DNA of 64,000 nt, from contig JAWRVZ010000013.1 of assembly GCA_037043235.1 (NCBI GenBank), positions 6,280,001 through 6,344,000 of the forward strand, written 5' to 3'. The notes under the pieces were generated by a model, which worked only from the letters and a program-made list of their open reading frames with translations, was not told where the DNA came from and searched no databases. Positions 12,955 through 27,900 of the stretch are shown here, piece after piece (position 1 is the stretch's first letter; each line of letters starts with the position of its first letter). Both the position numbers and the translations under genes were made by a program. Source of the DNA: Rhodeus uyekii. Its lineage: Eukaryota; Chordata; Actinopteri; Cypriniformes; Acheilognathidae.

Positions 12955-15900
12955 AAAAAAAATAAAAAAGTAGTTTGATTTATTAAATGTCAATATTTTA
13001 TATCACTCACCTCTAACAGTTGTATTAAAGGATGAAGGCCATCTTTGGCAGGGATGTTAATGAGGCTGTCCATCAAGAGGATGCGGATGAAGTCACACAC
13101 CTGCTTCCTGCCTGGGTGGGACAGACGATGCAAGGGAGGCTCCCCCACCACATCGCCAGTTTCTTTGATACCCTGGAGACCTATAGTGCTCTGTTACGAG
13201 AAGATGAGAAGCAGAATATCACTTCTATAAACTACTTTCCGATGGGGAAATAAAATGTCTCTTGGGTATACTTTTAAGTTGCACAGAAAACGTACGGTGC
13301 AGCCCCCAAGTCTCACCTCTGGGGTTTCAAAGGGGAAAACAGCATTGGCTAGAGAACTGAGGAAATCAGGGGATGTCCAGAGAGGATCTTGAGGAAATAA
13401 ACTGTTCACTAGGCAGAGGAACTGCATCACACTACCTGGGTAATGGACTTCCCAGCCATCTGCACTTTCTGTTACAGGCTTATTAAAGAAATACAAATGC
13501 ACAACATGAGAAACCCTGGATTAGAACCTGAAAGACTGGTATTGCATCATTGACTTGTTTGCAAAAAGGACTGTAATGATGCAAACTGCCACTCAAATAT
13601 ACAATATTACATCCAATTGTCTGTCAGTCTATTTTAGTATTGCCTTTTTGAGCACTAGGTGTTGCAATACCTTATTTTGCACTAATGCGGTCATCTGATT
13701 TTTTTTTTTTTACAATTTTTTATTTAAAGTACAGTAATACCTCTAGATACGAGCATAATCCGTTCCAGGGCGGAGCTCGTAACTCGAATTGTTTGTATCT
13801 CGAATCATGTTTTCCCATAAGAAATAATAGAAAACAAATTAATCTGTTCCAGATCCATAACAATGGAAAAAAATATGTTTTTTATTGGTATAGACACACA
13901 TACACAATTATAATACATGTATACTGTGTGATATATGTGTGATATCAAATAAAATGTGGGTGGTTTTAATTATAAGTTGTTACAGACAATAGCGGCAGGT
14001 GTGGAGGAGGGAGGGAGGGGGTTGATACGCAGACATTCCGTTACACCAGTGCTTCTCAATTATTTTCTGTCACGCCCCCCCTAGGAAGAGGTAAACATTT
14101 TGCGCTTCCCCCCCCCCTCCCCCCGTTTTGGAACTTTCGCCTGATTGTTTCCATGGCAACGCGTCATGCTTGTCACGTGACATACCGTCACAAAAAGCGC
14201 TGTATAATAGATCAAATTTATTTAGTTTTTTCTTTTTTATTCAAAATAGTCACCAACTTGTTGGCTCAACTTGTTGAAACCTAAAATAAACCTTATGTGG
14301 TTGAAAACACTAAATTGTTGTGATAAATGACAAGCTCTGAGCGCATCTTTTTTTGGATCAGTGCCAGATAACGCGTGAAAACACGTGTGAATTGAGCGGT
14401 TGATCACGTGACATGAACAGTGGTGTGATCGTACACGTCAAAGGGTGAGTGGATGGTTATCTAAACTTCATATATGCTGCTCTTGTTCAGTGCAAGAAAA
14501 CTACTCCCTGGCAAAAAAAAAAGCATGTACCCCAGGGTCACGCGCGCCCCCCCCGGCATCGCCCCACTATTTGAGAACCACTGCGTTACACAAACACTAC
14601 ATAACTTAAATAACATAACTTAAGGGCCAGTCACACAGTGAAAATGCATGAATCACGCACGAATTACGCACAGATTTTCGTTTCTGCGTGGAGCGTGCGT
14701 CGTATGCGCATTTCGTCGGTGGAAAGAACGTGGACCATCAGTGATTATAAGTGGATGTGCGTCGAAGGCGGTTTGTGCATGATTTTGAGTTTTGAACGGT
14801 TCAAAATTTTTCGGTGTCGGTGTGCGTAATTTATGCGTTGAGTATGCGTGACTATGCACGGGACACGCGTCGGCCGTCAGTGCTTATGCGTCGGAACTGG
14901 CTCGAAACCGCGCACGCCCACTGACGCCCCATGTTCATATCACTCATGAACCGCGCACCGTGACGCACGTATCATGTTAATTCCACTGACAATGTGGATT
15001 CTGAAAGTGCTTGTACGTGGAATGTTCGCGAAGCGTGTGTGTTTGGACGCGCTCCGTCAGTAATTCATGCGTCGGGCGTGCGTCAAATGTTCGTGGAATA
15101 CTTTGGTCAATTTCTCGACGCACAAGCACGCGCAAACCCAATCTGTGCGTGATTCGTGAGTGATTCGTGCGTGATCGGCTGTGTGACTGGCCCTTTAGCT
15201 TATGTATTTTGTTTTTACTTTTCTATTTTATATTATTTTTTAGATTTTTTTAGATTTGTATTCTTTACTTTTGATCACTTTTCATACCTCTTTCGTTTAG
15301 TAAAAACTGTAATTTAATTGAATAGCAGGAACTAAGCATAACTGAATTTAGCTTTCGTATTTTTTTTAAACGTTTCTATTTTATATTATTGTTTTGATTT
15401 TTTTTTTATTTGTATTCTTTACTTTTGATCACTTTTCTTACCTTTTTTCGCCTGACTACCCTCACTTTCACTTGGCGCAGACCTTTTAACAAAATATATA
15501 GAGGCACATCTGCTTCTCCTTTATCCACAACAACAGTAGCCTGTCCATCTCATCATTTATATTGGAGCATAACTTCGATATAATCGTCACGCCCTTGGAA
15601 GGATTTACACTCTTGATAACATCCTTCTGCTTTAGGATGATACATATTCTGAATATATTGCGATCATAAGTGCGTGCTGGATGACTCACGCGGGCACCGC
15701 ACTCATATTTATCCACAATTTCATGCTTCATTTCCATGGTCATCACGCGTTTCTTCTTCTCACTACCATCCTTACCACTCACTTTCTTAGAAATCATCGC
15801 TATTATGAAGAATAATGCACAAATAGAGAGAAAATCAGCTACTCGCAGGCTATGCTTACAGAAGTCAGCGATCATGAAGTAATTGTGCGTCGGCATCGGC

Positions 15901-18900
15901 GTCAGTACGCGTGCTCGTATCTTGAATACTTACTCGTATCTAGAAGCAAAAATCTTGCTTGCTCATATCTTGGAATACTCGTAGGTAGAGACGCTCGTAT
16001 CTCGAGGTGTTACTGTATATTATATTAGATAATATTATATTATCTTATGGCAATAAATCTTAAACTTACCTTAGAAATGACAATCTTAATCAACTCTAAA
16101 AGTACACAAGCTGCATCTGAACATAGTTGAATGCCCTCAGATCCACCGCAGCTGTCAATCAAACTCTGAAGCATCATGTCAATTTCAACCTGCTTTCCAA
16201 AAGACAAAGCACATGCATAACTCCAAGATTCATCACAACCATGAAAGACATAAGGGGGAGCAGGTAATTTAACCTTCAAAAATAAATATAAATGCCAATA
16301 AAATACATTTTGTCACATGAGAAAATTAGGCAATGTGATTTACCTGCCCAGCAGGAACCTGGAAATCAGATTTGCCTATAAGCAGTGCAGCTAGAGCTCC
16401 ATACATTTCAGGCAGGTGGATATGGTTGACAAGAAGCTTCTGCAGAACTTCAAACCCTGGGCAGATACAGCTTAAACATTCAAAAGACCATGAGCGAGAC
16501 TTCAAATTATCTAGAGAAAAATGGCAAAATCAAAAACACAAATATTTAATTATATTATTTTAAATTGTTATAATGCTACATATACACACATATATATACA
16601 TATATACATATATAGCAATGACAAACAGCCATATTAATGGAAATGCCATCCAGAAATACAGTACCTGTGATACTGGTAGGCATTTCCATGGTCTCCACTA
16701 AAGTTCCTGGTGACACACCCTCTCTAAACTTGGTCAGTATGTTTGGATACGAAAGAAAGTGAGTAAGCAATGTGAGAACCAGCAGCACTGTACTGGTGTG
16801 GATGTGGCCCTGTAAAAAGAGGAGGAACCAATCCGACCCCAGTGCGAAGAACACCTCTTCCTGGTTACTGCCATTTGAGAAACATTTGAAAACGTATTTA
16901 GAATTCAAGATATGCATCAATGGGAAGGTAAACGAGGATAAAGAGCGCAAGAGTTGTTGTTGTTACATTGCTAAACTCGACTCACATGCTAGAAGTTTTT
17001 GGGATGATTAGAGAAGACAGCACAGATAGCAACTGGTTCCTTATCCAAACTGATCTTCCAGGAGTCTGACTCCAGCCTAGAGCCAAAGAGTTTAAAAAAA
17101 CATGTAAGGAGTGAATGTAAGAATCTTTAAATGTCAAGATTTGGGAGAAATCTAAAATCATTAACAAAATTAGTGCTTATTGAAAAAAAATGTACCTTGT
17201 GATTGATCATCAAAATCCAAATCTGAGAAAGTGCTTTTCTCGTTCAAAGTAGGAGGCAAAAGACTATGAACTAAGAAGAGTCCAAGCCTGACAAACAAAA
17301 ATGTCAAGAAATCACACTGGGGGACTTATTTTTATTCATTTGGTGTCTTAAAGCTTTGGCGGTTTTCCCAAAAAAGATTCAATTTAAACTGAGCTTGTAA
17401 AAGTTAACATGCCTCTTGATGTCGGTGATGTTGAAATGCTCCTCGAGGAGGGATTTGATGATGGTACAGATGACTGACACCTTTCTGCGGGTCACAGTGT
17501 TATCATGCAGAAGGATCAGGAGTTTGCTCATCATGTTGAGTATGTGCATGACTTCAGCGTTCTTTTGACTCCCACTGGAAAAGACTCACCATCAACACAC
17601 GTATCCACAGCAAACAGCACTAGGACAGCATGTTTTGAGTAATAAGGTTTATGCATGGTTGAAAAACAGGAAGAGGGCCATGTGTTTCACATCACTTTAT
17701 GATGCAAACTAAAAATGAACTCACAACCACTTGACAGTAGCCAACAACGTACCTTGAGTTCAGGATATCAGCAAAATGATTTAAAACGCAAATGTCAAGA
17801 TTTTCTGGAGCACTCTGCCACACCTACAGGAAAAAGAAGAATGAAACTTCTGATGATTTAAGCAAGAAGGTTGCTGTTTCTTAAACACTTTTGCACTTTC
17901 GGGTTTTGTGAAACAATAGAGCTGCTAAGCTCGTTGTCCTAAAACAAAGAGAATTATCATTTGAGTAACGACAACTCAGACGAGTTGTTAGAATCACATT
18001 CAAATAAGGTCTTTGATTAACATTGCGTGATGAGAGATATTTTTTCCAAGATTTTTTATCTGTCGTATCTCAAATCTGACTAAATATACAAAATATACAA
18101 ATCTGACTAAATATTCAAAAATATACACAACCACTCAAAAGATTGGAGTCAGCAAGATGGAAAATGAAAGACATTTATTATGTGACAAAATATTTCTACT
18201 TCAAATAAATGCTGTCAAAAATGTATCACTGTAAAAAATATTAAGTAGCACAACTATTTACAACATAATAATAATAGTTTTTCTGAGCAGCAAATCAGCA
18301 TATTAATAAGACGTCTGAAGGATCATGTGACACTGAAGACTAAACTAATGATGCTTAAAATTCGGTTTTGCCATCACAGGAATAAATTACATTTTAAGAT
18401 ATATTAAAATAGAAATCAGTTTTGTAAATTGTACTAATATTTCACAAAATTACTGTTAATACTCTGTTTTTGACCAAGTAAATGCAGTCTTGGTGAGCAC
18501 ACATAAGAAACTACATAAGGGTTGCTACATAAGGGTGATTTTTTTAGCTTAATTGCACATCATTAATCAAGCATGAACAGTTGCAACCTTATTTTGCCTG
18601 CAGAAAGAAGTGTTGGTACAATTTTCATCCTTACAGAAAAACCACAAGAATTTTACATCTGCAAAAGTACATGTGGTGACATGGGAAACCTGGTTTTGGA
18701 ACAGTTACCATGTGAAATAGATGTTTGATCAATATGCTAGCCACATGTATTTAATAACTGAAAGGGGAAAAAAACAGAACATAAAATAAACCTGTCAGAG
18801 CAGGTGGTTTGACTTGCAACCCAGTCCTTAGACTGTGGTTTACACTCCTATCTGAAGAACATGGTCACTAACCCTTTGTAAAGACAACAAGTTAGCCTTC

Positions 18901-21900
18901 TACAAATAGACACCATGACTGAACAGCTCTATAAAAATTTATTAAAAGTCATTCAGAATCCAACTGCATTCACCAAAGCAGGTAATAATGTAGCTATGAA
19001 GAAACATACAGCACACCAATCTTAAACGTACCTCAAAGTCACAGAGGACGTCCTGGAAAGCATTGATGTTTGGGATACGAGCAGCAACAATGCCCAGCTC
19101 CATTGTGCCCACTATGGCCAGAATGAGCTGAAAAATCCTGCTGCTGATCAGCTGAGACTTCATCTTCAGCAGGAAGGACAAGAGCTGACAATACAAAAAT
19201 CAAATCTTAAGCTTGGATTTGCAATGCTAGAAGTCTTAACTTTAATTGACAGTACTACCTTATAGCCATTAATACGCTTCATCTCCTCCTCCATCACAGG
19301 ATTTGTCTCTAAAACTGAGAGCAGAACTTTGACAGCAGCATACAAGGATCCATCATCTGAGGCCATCGCCACCAAACTCAGGATGGCAGCGGGGCCACCA
19401 ATATACTGAAAGCTACTTGCAGCACTGAATGACTTGAACGTCCTTACACCTGTAAATAAAAGTTTAACATCTGCTTCAAATCAGAAGTTTACTACAAAGA
19501 CACATGCTTCAGTCTTGTCTTACAGTAAGCACTTTAGAGCAGTAGCTAGTGGGCTTGTGCTTTTTACCAAAACAACCAACCAGGGCTGCCCCAATCGTCC
19601 GGGCAGTTCCACTGAGGTGCTGGCTAATATTATGAGCCAGGAAAACAGGAGTAGAGTTATCACGTGACGTAATCCCCATCTGTGATCAAAATAATGATTA
19701 AATCAGTCATGATTATGTAATCAAAATAATTAAATCCATGCATTTAAAAAAGTAAATAAAAGCACCTCTTTGGCAATAAGGCGGCAGTCCACCTCATTGT
19801 ACTGGTCTCTAATATTCACTATTGTAGTGATGGTGGAAACTGCTGGGTTTATGGCAAAGGAAATCCTCTCTGGAGAGACCATCCTAATTTGTCTGTCTGT
19901 CTCACCTCCAATTAAACATATGTATATTTGTGTGAATACAGATATTTTAGATTTTATATTTTTGAACAGAGAGAAGCAAACTTTCTCACCTTGAACGTTG
20001 AGAGCAAGGTAGTTGCCAATGTATTTGGTGCCTTGTCCATAAATAGTCTCCACCTGATCAGAACTCAAAACTTCCTCGAACAAGTATGTAGGACCGACAC
20101 GCCAGACCAGAGCTGCATGCTGTTTCCATAAAGACGGAGTGCCAATAATCCCACAAACATCAATGACGGCAGAGGGATCCATTGAGATGGACTGACCGGG
20201 AAATGGCTGAATGTACTTAATCTGCAAAAAGAGTATTTTTAACAACATGTTAGCATTGGGGATATTTACATCGCAAACACAAAGTAAACAATCATTTTGG
20301 CAGAACCTTTTATCCTAAGTGACTTAAATTGCATTCAAGGTATAAATTTTTCAGGTTATGCAATGCCTGGGAATTTAACCCATGATCTTGGTATTGAAAG
20401 AAATTCAATTCCGTGTTGTATTTTTTTAAGAAATTAATATTTTTGTTCCACAAGGTTCAAGATTAGGTAAAGATTCAATTTAGTCAAAGACATTTATAAT
20501 GTTCCAAAAAATTTCTATTCCAAATAAATTAAATGTATGAAAAAAAAAAAGTTTACTTTTTGAACTTTCTAATAATCAAAGAATCCAAAAATAAATGCAT
20601 CACGGTTTCCACAAAACTTTTAATCTGCACATTGCTTATAAGAAATGTTTCTTGCGCAGCAAATCAATGACTTGATTGAAGACTGGAGTAATGATGCTGA
20701 AAATTCAGTGTTGCCATTACAGGAATAAATTACAAGTTTACATACATTTTAATTGTAGTAATTTTTCGCAATATTAATACTTTACCATTTTTTGACAAAA
20801 AAATGCAGCTTTGTTAAACATAAGTGTTAAAAAAAAAATTCTTTCAGAAACAAAAATGATTTTCTTTTTTCTTTTTTAAGATTTTGATTTTTTAAATCTA
20901 ACCGACCCCCCAAAAATTGGAACAGTAATGTCACACCAAACCCATAAATTTTATATATATATATAAAAATTTTTTTTAAGAATCCTCATTGAACAAAACA
21001 TCAAAAATTCTTGCAAAATGTAATTTAAGACAAACATTCATCAAACTTTCTAAAAATGTGTCATTTGTGACAAGGAGTAATTTTTTTTTGGATGAACTAT
21101 ACTTTTAAGAAAAATAAACTCCCTGCACCAACCTTTGCTGTACCGATTGCTGTTGCATTCAGATAAGCAGTGACTAAACAGCTCTTCTTGATTCCTTTAG
21201 ACATAACCACACAAAGTTGGTGCCACTGGCCTGGTATCAGTTGTTTGGAACAATTAAACTGCACTGAGGACGGCAGCGTGCTGGGAGACGGCATCTCTGG
21301 CTCCATCATGTCTGTAGAGTAAAATAGACACTATAAATAACGCATGGCTAAACTAGTAAAAAAAAAAAAGTGCAAATTAAAAGTAATCCCAAATGAAAAT
21401 GTTCACCTAAGAACTGATATGCTTCCTCCTCAGTGGAGATCACCAAACAGCCTTCAGAGATTTTGACAGACAGGCAGCTGAACTGCTGCTCAGCACGAGA
21501 CATGTGGCGCACTACCGTCAGCAGACGCACAGGGTGGGACTCAAACGCCAAGCTGAACCTACAGATCATAAACCAGCAGGAGAAAGACAGGCCGGCTGAA
21601 GGAGGGAAGCCTCTGCAGTCTGAAGACAAACAAAAGGAAATAAAAGAACTGAACCTTAACAGCGCTTTCGTGTAAATTATAAAAGCATCTGGTAAATGGA
21701 TCTTCCTAAAGCAGATAAATCCATTTGGAAACTTTTATTAATATATTAGATTTCATACCAAATATATTTTAGTTCTCCTTATATGTCTCATGTGATTTTA
21801 GATGGGGTATTTATTTGAATGTCATTATTTTTATGCAACAATGTAATTCAATAGTATTTCTTACCAGTGCCCAAGCCTCCAGTAGAGATAAAGTCTGCGC

Positions 21901-24900
21901 TGACACCTTTCACTGTGGCAAGGGATGGCAGGAACAAACATCTGTGGAGAGACAAACCGTTTTATGCAACTTATTAAAATAAATAAAGTTTGATTATTGT
22001 ATCAGTAGTTTTACTTCCAGTAACATCTTAAGATTGGTAATGGTATGGTAAATTTTACATTAAAACTTGATGCCTTTCAGCTTTTCTTTTTTTAGTTTAT
22101 CACTCATAATTTTATTTTTATATAAAGCCAGTTAAAGCAGTGGTTTTTAGCCATTTTGATTCGAAGGCTCCTTTTGTCCAACACATTATTTAAAGGAATT
22201 GAGAAACACTGTCTTAAAGGACACAAATCTCTATAAAATATACTTACCCATAGCCACTGTCTATCATGTCAAACTCCACAAAAGAAGGGGAAATGGAAAT
22301 TTTGTGTGGCTGAAAGGACCGTGGCGACGTGATGGAGACAAGACTTATGATTCTATGAAGAGAAACTGCCATTCCATTCTCTGAAGAGGTTTTCAGTAGA
22401 CTGAAACTTCTTTTCATTGCCTTTTTCGAGGATTTTCGGTCATCCTCTTCAGAGTCTTTTGTCTGGTCTGTGCAGTAGATAAAAGAAAATTATGATAAAT
22501 AGATGTAACTTTATGTTCAAACGTTGTTGGAAACAGGAAGCAATCCAAAAAGGAAGCCTGCGAGGACTAAGAGGAACTGTACTTGTGCAGTTGGCCTCTT
22601 CACAGGAAGCAGAAAGCATTTCTCCACTACACATCAGAGGATCCCCAAGACACAGGAACTGCCTAAGATAAGATACACTATTGTAATGCCATACAAAATA
22701 TATATACTTATTTTTTTTATCATATTGTGTATTTTACATCAACGTTTGCATACTGCAAACCTATGCTGACCTCAGGCACTTGTGATCCATGGACTGAGAA
22801 GCAAGTTTCTCCAGGATCCGAACTATGGGCAGGTGTAGTGAATGGGAATTGTCGATGAGGATATGTTTGCAGTGAGTCAGCAGTGTGGACACCAGACCAA
22901 ACTCACACATGATCTGCCTGTTTCTCTCTGACTTCACCAGAGTCTGCACATGATGAGCCACAGCCAGCTGTAGCTCTTCTGATAACTATAGGACAGAATG
23001 TAAGCCATTATTGTAATTTCATCATTTGCTATTTGTTTGTGTAATCTAAGGCAATTACTGCCTTTTAGTCATTACATCAAATACAAATTATGACCGAGGA
23101 ATGACTGTGATTGTAGTTTTACTTACATGAGGGTCACTGTGACAGTAAATACTAGGCAGAAGAGTCATGATGAGCTTAACAGCTCCTGGATGAAGAATGG
23201 TGAGCTCAGAGTAAACCCTGAATAAACAATTACATGTTTAACAATCATAGACAGGCAGACAAGGAAAATAAATTGTCCCAAAATTGATTTACTGGCTTTT
23301 CTGGACAACAGCAAATCTATAGCAAATTACTGTTATGCTGTACAGCAATTTTATGTTATTTTATTATCATTATTTGTCCATTATAGTCAATATCAGCTAA
23401 TATTTATAATATACAATAATAATAAAAAAAGTTGATTGCGAGTACCTACCTCCCAGAATCTGGTGATACTAAAGACACACTTGTGGCAACAGAGCGATTC
23501 ACCAACTCATCCTCATTGGATGGCTCCCCTATCCTCGGACTTGAGACCGTGATCTGACTCTCAACAGCATCATTATTCTCCTGCAAGTCAGTGCATGGAT
23601 CTGCAGCCAAGCGTACACCTGTAGCAAACTGCTCCAGGAATCCCAGCAGCTTAACACAGTCTCTTAAAGGTGGTGGCAGCTGGGGATCTGGCCTCTCTGC
23701 CGCTTCCACAAACTGCTGGAAACTCTTGCAGTCTGAGCTGTTTTTGTCTATTTCCACAGGGGCACCTCTCTGGAAACAACCCAGCTGCAGCAGAGCCTCA
23801 CCCAGCTTTTCGCAGACTCCGGTTGTGTGAAAAAAGTGGCCGTTGACCGGGTGCACATGCACAGCAAGGGCGATGGTGTGCAGGGTAAGGAGCAGCAGTT
23901 CAACAAGGCTCTGACGGCTCAGTGAGGCCCACATTCCTGTTGGGGCGTCCAGCAGGGATCCTTCCATGTCCACAACAATGGAGAGCAGGCCGTTGAAGCC
24001 TCCAGCAGTGCGGAAGCCATTCCAACTGGTTGGATTCTCAAGAACTTTCATAATAGACTGTGCAAATGCAAGATCCAAAGGATTATGATTACAAATACAC
24101 TACTATTCAAATGTCTGGGTTTGGCTTTTTTTTTTTAAGTCACTTATGCTGCTCATAGAGTCTGAATTTATTTGATCAACAGTAGAGTAAAACAGTAATA
24201 TTGTGAAATGTAATTTTATTTATTCCTGTGAGGGCAAAGCTGAATTTTCAGCAGTCACATTTAAGTAACATTTCTTACTATTATCAAGGTTGAAAACAAA
24301 ATAACAGCATTTATTTGAAACAGAAACGTGACATTATAAATATCTTTAATGTCATGTTGAATAAACTTTTTTTTTTTGGTAGTGTAGATCTACGGAGCCC
24401 CTAAAGGGACATGGTGATGGAAAGAAAGTATGAGATGGGTGAAAAAACTATGCCAATATTTTTGTATTCTATAATATTTTGCAAACGTTTTGAACTATAC
24501 TTTTTCCTCCAATCTCATATTTTATACACTACCATGTCCCTTTGGGTCTCTGTATAGTTCAGGCATTAATCTTTATCAAATGTTATTATTAATCATCAAT
24601 ATAATTGGGTCATTCCATGGCAAATCAACCAGGCTATTTTTTTTTTCTACTGAAAGAAATACATACAGGAAGAAGAAATCCAAAATATTAAATTTGATGA
24701 ATGTATATTTACTGAGTAATGAACTGATTTGTAGAGGGGGGTCAAAATGAAAATTTTCACATGAGATTTTTACACCCCCCAAATTACATGGGGTAGAAAG
24801 ATGGCAGTATTATTATTTTGTTTTAACATGGAAAGTGGTAGGTCTATTAGTTAAATCTGTTTACTTTAGAAATCTGTGCTACATTATAAGGTTATAACGA

Positions 24901-27900
24901 TGACAGCAGGTTAAAAAAATGGGCAAAAGCATTTATTCTGTATTTTGCCCAAAGTTAGTGTCTAAAGAACAAATAATACTGAAACTAGAAATTTATCTAG
25001 TTTCCCTCTATTGAAATAATTGCACACAACATACATCACTGAGTGCCAAAATATATTTTTTTATAGGTTTACATGTCTGTAACATAAGAAGTATTAATAA
25101 ATACTTAATAACTAACATAGTAACTGAATAAAATCTTAATTTATTTGACACTCAGTAAATATACAGCCATTACATTTAATACTTGGCTTTCATTGCTATT
25201 TATGCTTATCTTCAGAACATTTTTTTTAACAAAAACATTTCTGAAATGTGATTGATTTGACATGGAATGACCCAATTGGAATTAGTTACAAGGTTTTATT
25301 ACACCTGCCTATTGTTCAAAATATCTGTTCAAAAATAATGCATCGCTGCAAAAAGGAAACCGAGAAGGTCTCATGTTTCAAACAGCCTAGCAAAAAATGG
25401 ATTAGCCCTTATTCAATCTACCATGCTAATACATCAAAGAGCTAATGTGTCATAAAATGAAGCCCAAACCTAATTATCACCAATAGAAGTAATCAGAATG
25501 GCTTTGACACATTTCACGGAGTGGTCGGGGGGAATCCAATTGTCAGCAGCCTTAACCCAGTTACACTTTAATGGTCTGCAGGTTAGTATTCCTGAGCTTG
25601 AATCTAAAAAATGGACATGTACACTAACTGAATAATATAGTTATGCATAATTGGATTTCTCTCACATTCTCTGATCTGATATTGCTCATAATTTTGTGTG
25701 TGTCGCACCACAAGGCTGCAGCCTTAATCGAATGAAGTTTGATTTAACAGCTAACTGTATATTAGCAAATCAATCTGAATTTGGCTATAATGGAATCAGG
25801 CTCCCAAAAGCTGATATAATAAATTCACCGGCTCATTATGCTTTAAACATGTTATAATTTGTTAGAATTAGGAATGGAAGCTGAATTTACAGACAGTTAC
25901 AGGCTACCTGAACTCACAGTTTAGCTTTAGTAGGTAGTCAAGTTCTTCTCCAGTTCCTCATCCCATCTTGATTTGGAATAACCAATTACAAACATTTGTG
26001 TATGCATAATAAATAATACTAAAAAAAGCAAAACGGCTGAAACCATGCATAATGGTCTTTACAGGGTGTATACGTGACTGAGGAAGTGGGAGAGCAAAAA
26101 AAAAAAGCAGCAATGGAGTAAATACCTGTAAAAGATCCTGTTTGAGTCTGAGCTCACTCTCAGTGGAGGAGCAGATGGCTCCAATGGCAGTGCTCATGTA
26201 TTCCTCTGGATTCACCTCCGAAAGCTGCTCCAGGATGCAGAGAGCAGGACTACGGAACTGCTCAACATCCAGAAAGATCTTCACATAGGGAATCATCCCC
26301 AAGTCCCTGATGAACACTATTAAAGCCAAAAGACTGATCAGATATCATGAATTTGGATGTACTGTCCTTTGGACTAACTCTTTACTTCAAATTGTCTCTT
26401 GCTCAAATGCAAGAGAATGAGTATTTATTCCTCCATAGAGGTTCTTTTTATTATTAAAATTGATAGATAAATGTAAATGTTATTTAAATTTGAATTGTAA
26501 TTACTTCCTGGCTACATAGACAATACACTGGGAAAAAAATACTTCAACCCACCAGTGTTCCTAACTGACTGCAAGGACAGGGCTGCAACCACATTCAAAA
26601 TACTGCCGGTCAACTTCCTTTCATAGTTGTCAGCCTTCTCTTCATCCTCACTTGCTGTCGATAAATAAAACCTGAGGATCAGATCTTGTTTTCATAATTC
26701 ATAGTACAGAGTAAACCCTGAAGGACTCACCAGCAACACCAGCCTTTCTGATTATCTTCGCCCTTCTTTTAAGCTCATACAGCAGTTGCTCCATTAGTCC
26801 TCCATCAGTCAGGACTTCAGACAGCAATCCGCTGTGCATGATGAGTCCATAAAAGCAGTCCAGAGCGGCGACGTTGAAGGCCACCGAACGGCCCTGCTTC
26901 AGCACAGCTTGGACCTTCTTGAGGGTCTCGTGTGGGATGTAGGAGAGCTCGTAGATGACAGTCTCAAACAGTTCAAAGAAAATTAGGTGAACAGGTGGCG
27001 ATTTCTGCCACACACACTCAGCTAGCTGAGCCAGGGTCTGCAAAGTCCACTCTAGCAGGAAGAAGTTAGCCTTTTCCCAAGACCAGATCATCTGGATGGT
27101 GCGCAGGATTTGGCTGCAGATTACAGTGTTGCCTGAGCGCAAGAAGGAGGACTGGATGATTTTGAAGGCTGTGAGGTTCTTCACTGGAGAACCTGAAAAT
27201 ATAAAGACAGCGAGGCGCTTGGAAAGTGAGAAGGAAAAGAAGGAACTGGTTGAGGATTTCATTAAAAGCTTTCTAGTCCAAAAACTGACTGTACAGCAAA
27301 GAATTTAAATAAGATAGAAAAACCATAAAATACAGCCAAACAAGATCAAATGTTCAGAAAATGATCTGTACAGAAACAAATGAATCAAATAAAATAGATC
27401 TGAGATTAAATTAACTTTGCATCATGTTTGAGTAGAATAACGTTGTATTAAATTACTTTATGTAGATTACACATTACATACACAATTTTTATGAGAGAGC
27501 AACATTATTGATGACATTATGAACAACTAATAACTTGTGCAAACGAGAAACTCTGCATCAGTACTGAGTAATTCACACTTACGCAGGCTGAAACTGTGTT
27601 ACATGGCACACATTAAACTACATTTAGAACTATATCAACATTCAGATGCGTCAACATTTGAAGAAAAAAAAAAGACTGATTGGCTCTTTGGTACAGGTGC
27701 GCTGATGTTTATGGCAAATTAATATAGCTACAGAGGGTAATAAGATTGAGTTTCACCCATAATTAAAATCACATCAAAGCCAAATGAAATAAAGCTTAAA
27801 AAAGGTGCTGTTTTTCTCTCTCAGGAGTGAGGTGCTCTGGTGGTGATGAATTGAGAATTGCTGTATGGATGAAGAGAATGGATGCAGGGTGGCTTAACTG

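Larger units (their letters stand above)
13730..16017 (-). mobile_element. Tigger-like DNA transposon, disrupted
   Basis: Bounded by TA and the inverted termini cagtaatacctctagatacg and ctcgtatctcgaggtgttac (imperfect). It keeps an N-terminal transposase fragment (15486-15797, minus strand) and has taken two later insertions: a hAT element (14047-14583) and a Harbinger-like MITE (14623-15194). It sits in wdfy4 intron 31. Confidence 0.82.

Noticed and set aside
17407..17412. GT donor 6 bases beyond the GC donor of wdfy4 exon 26
   Set aside because: Using it shifts the next exon into a frame with an early TAG.
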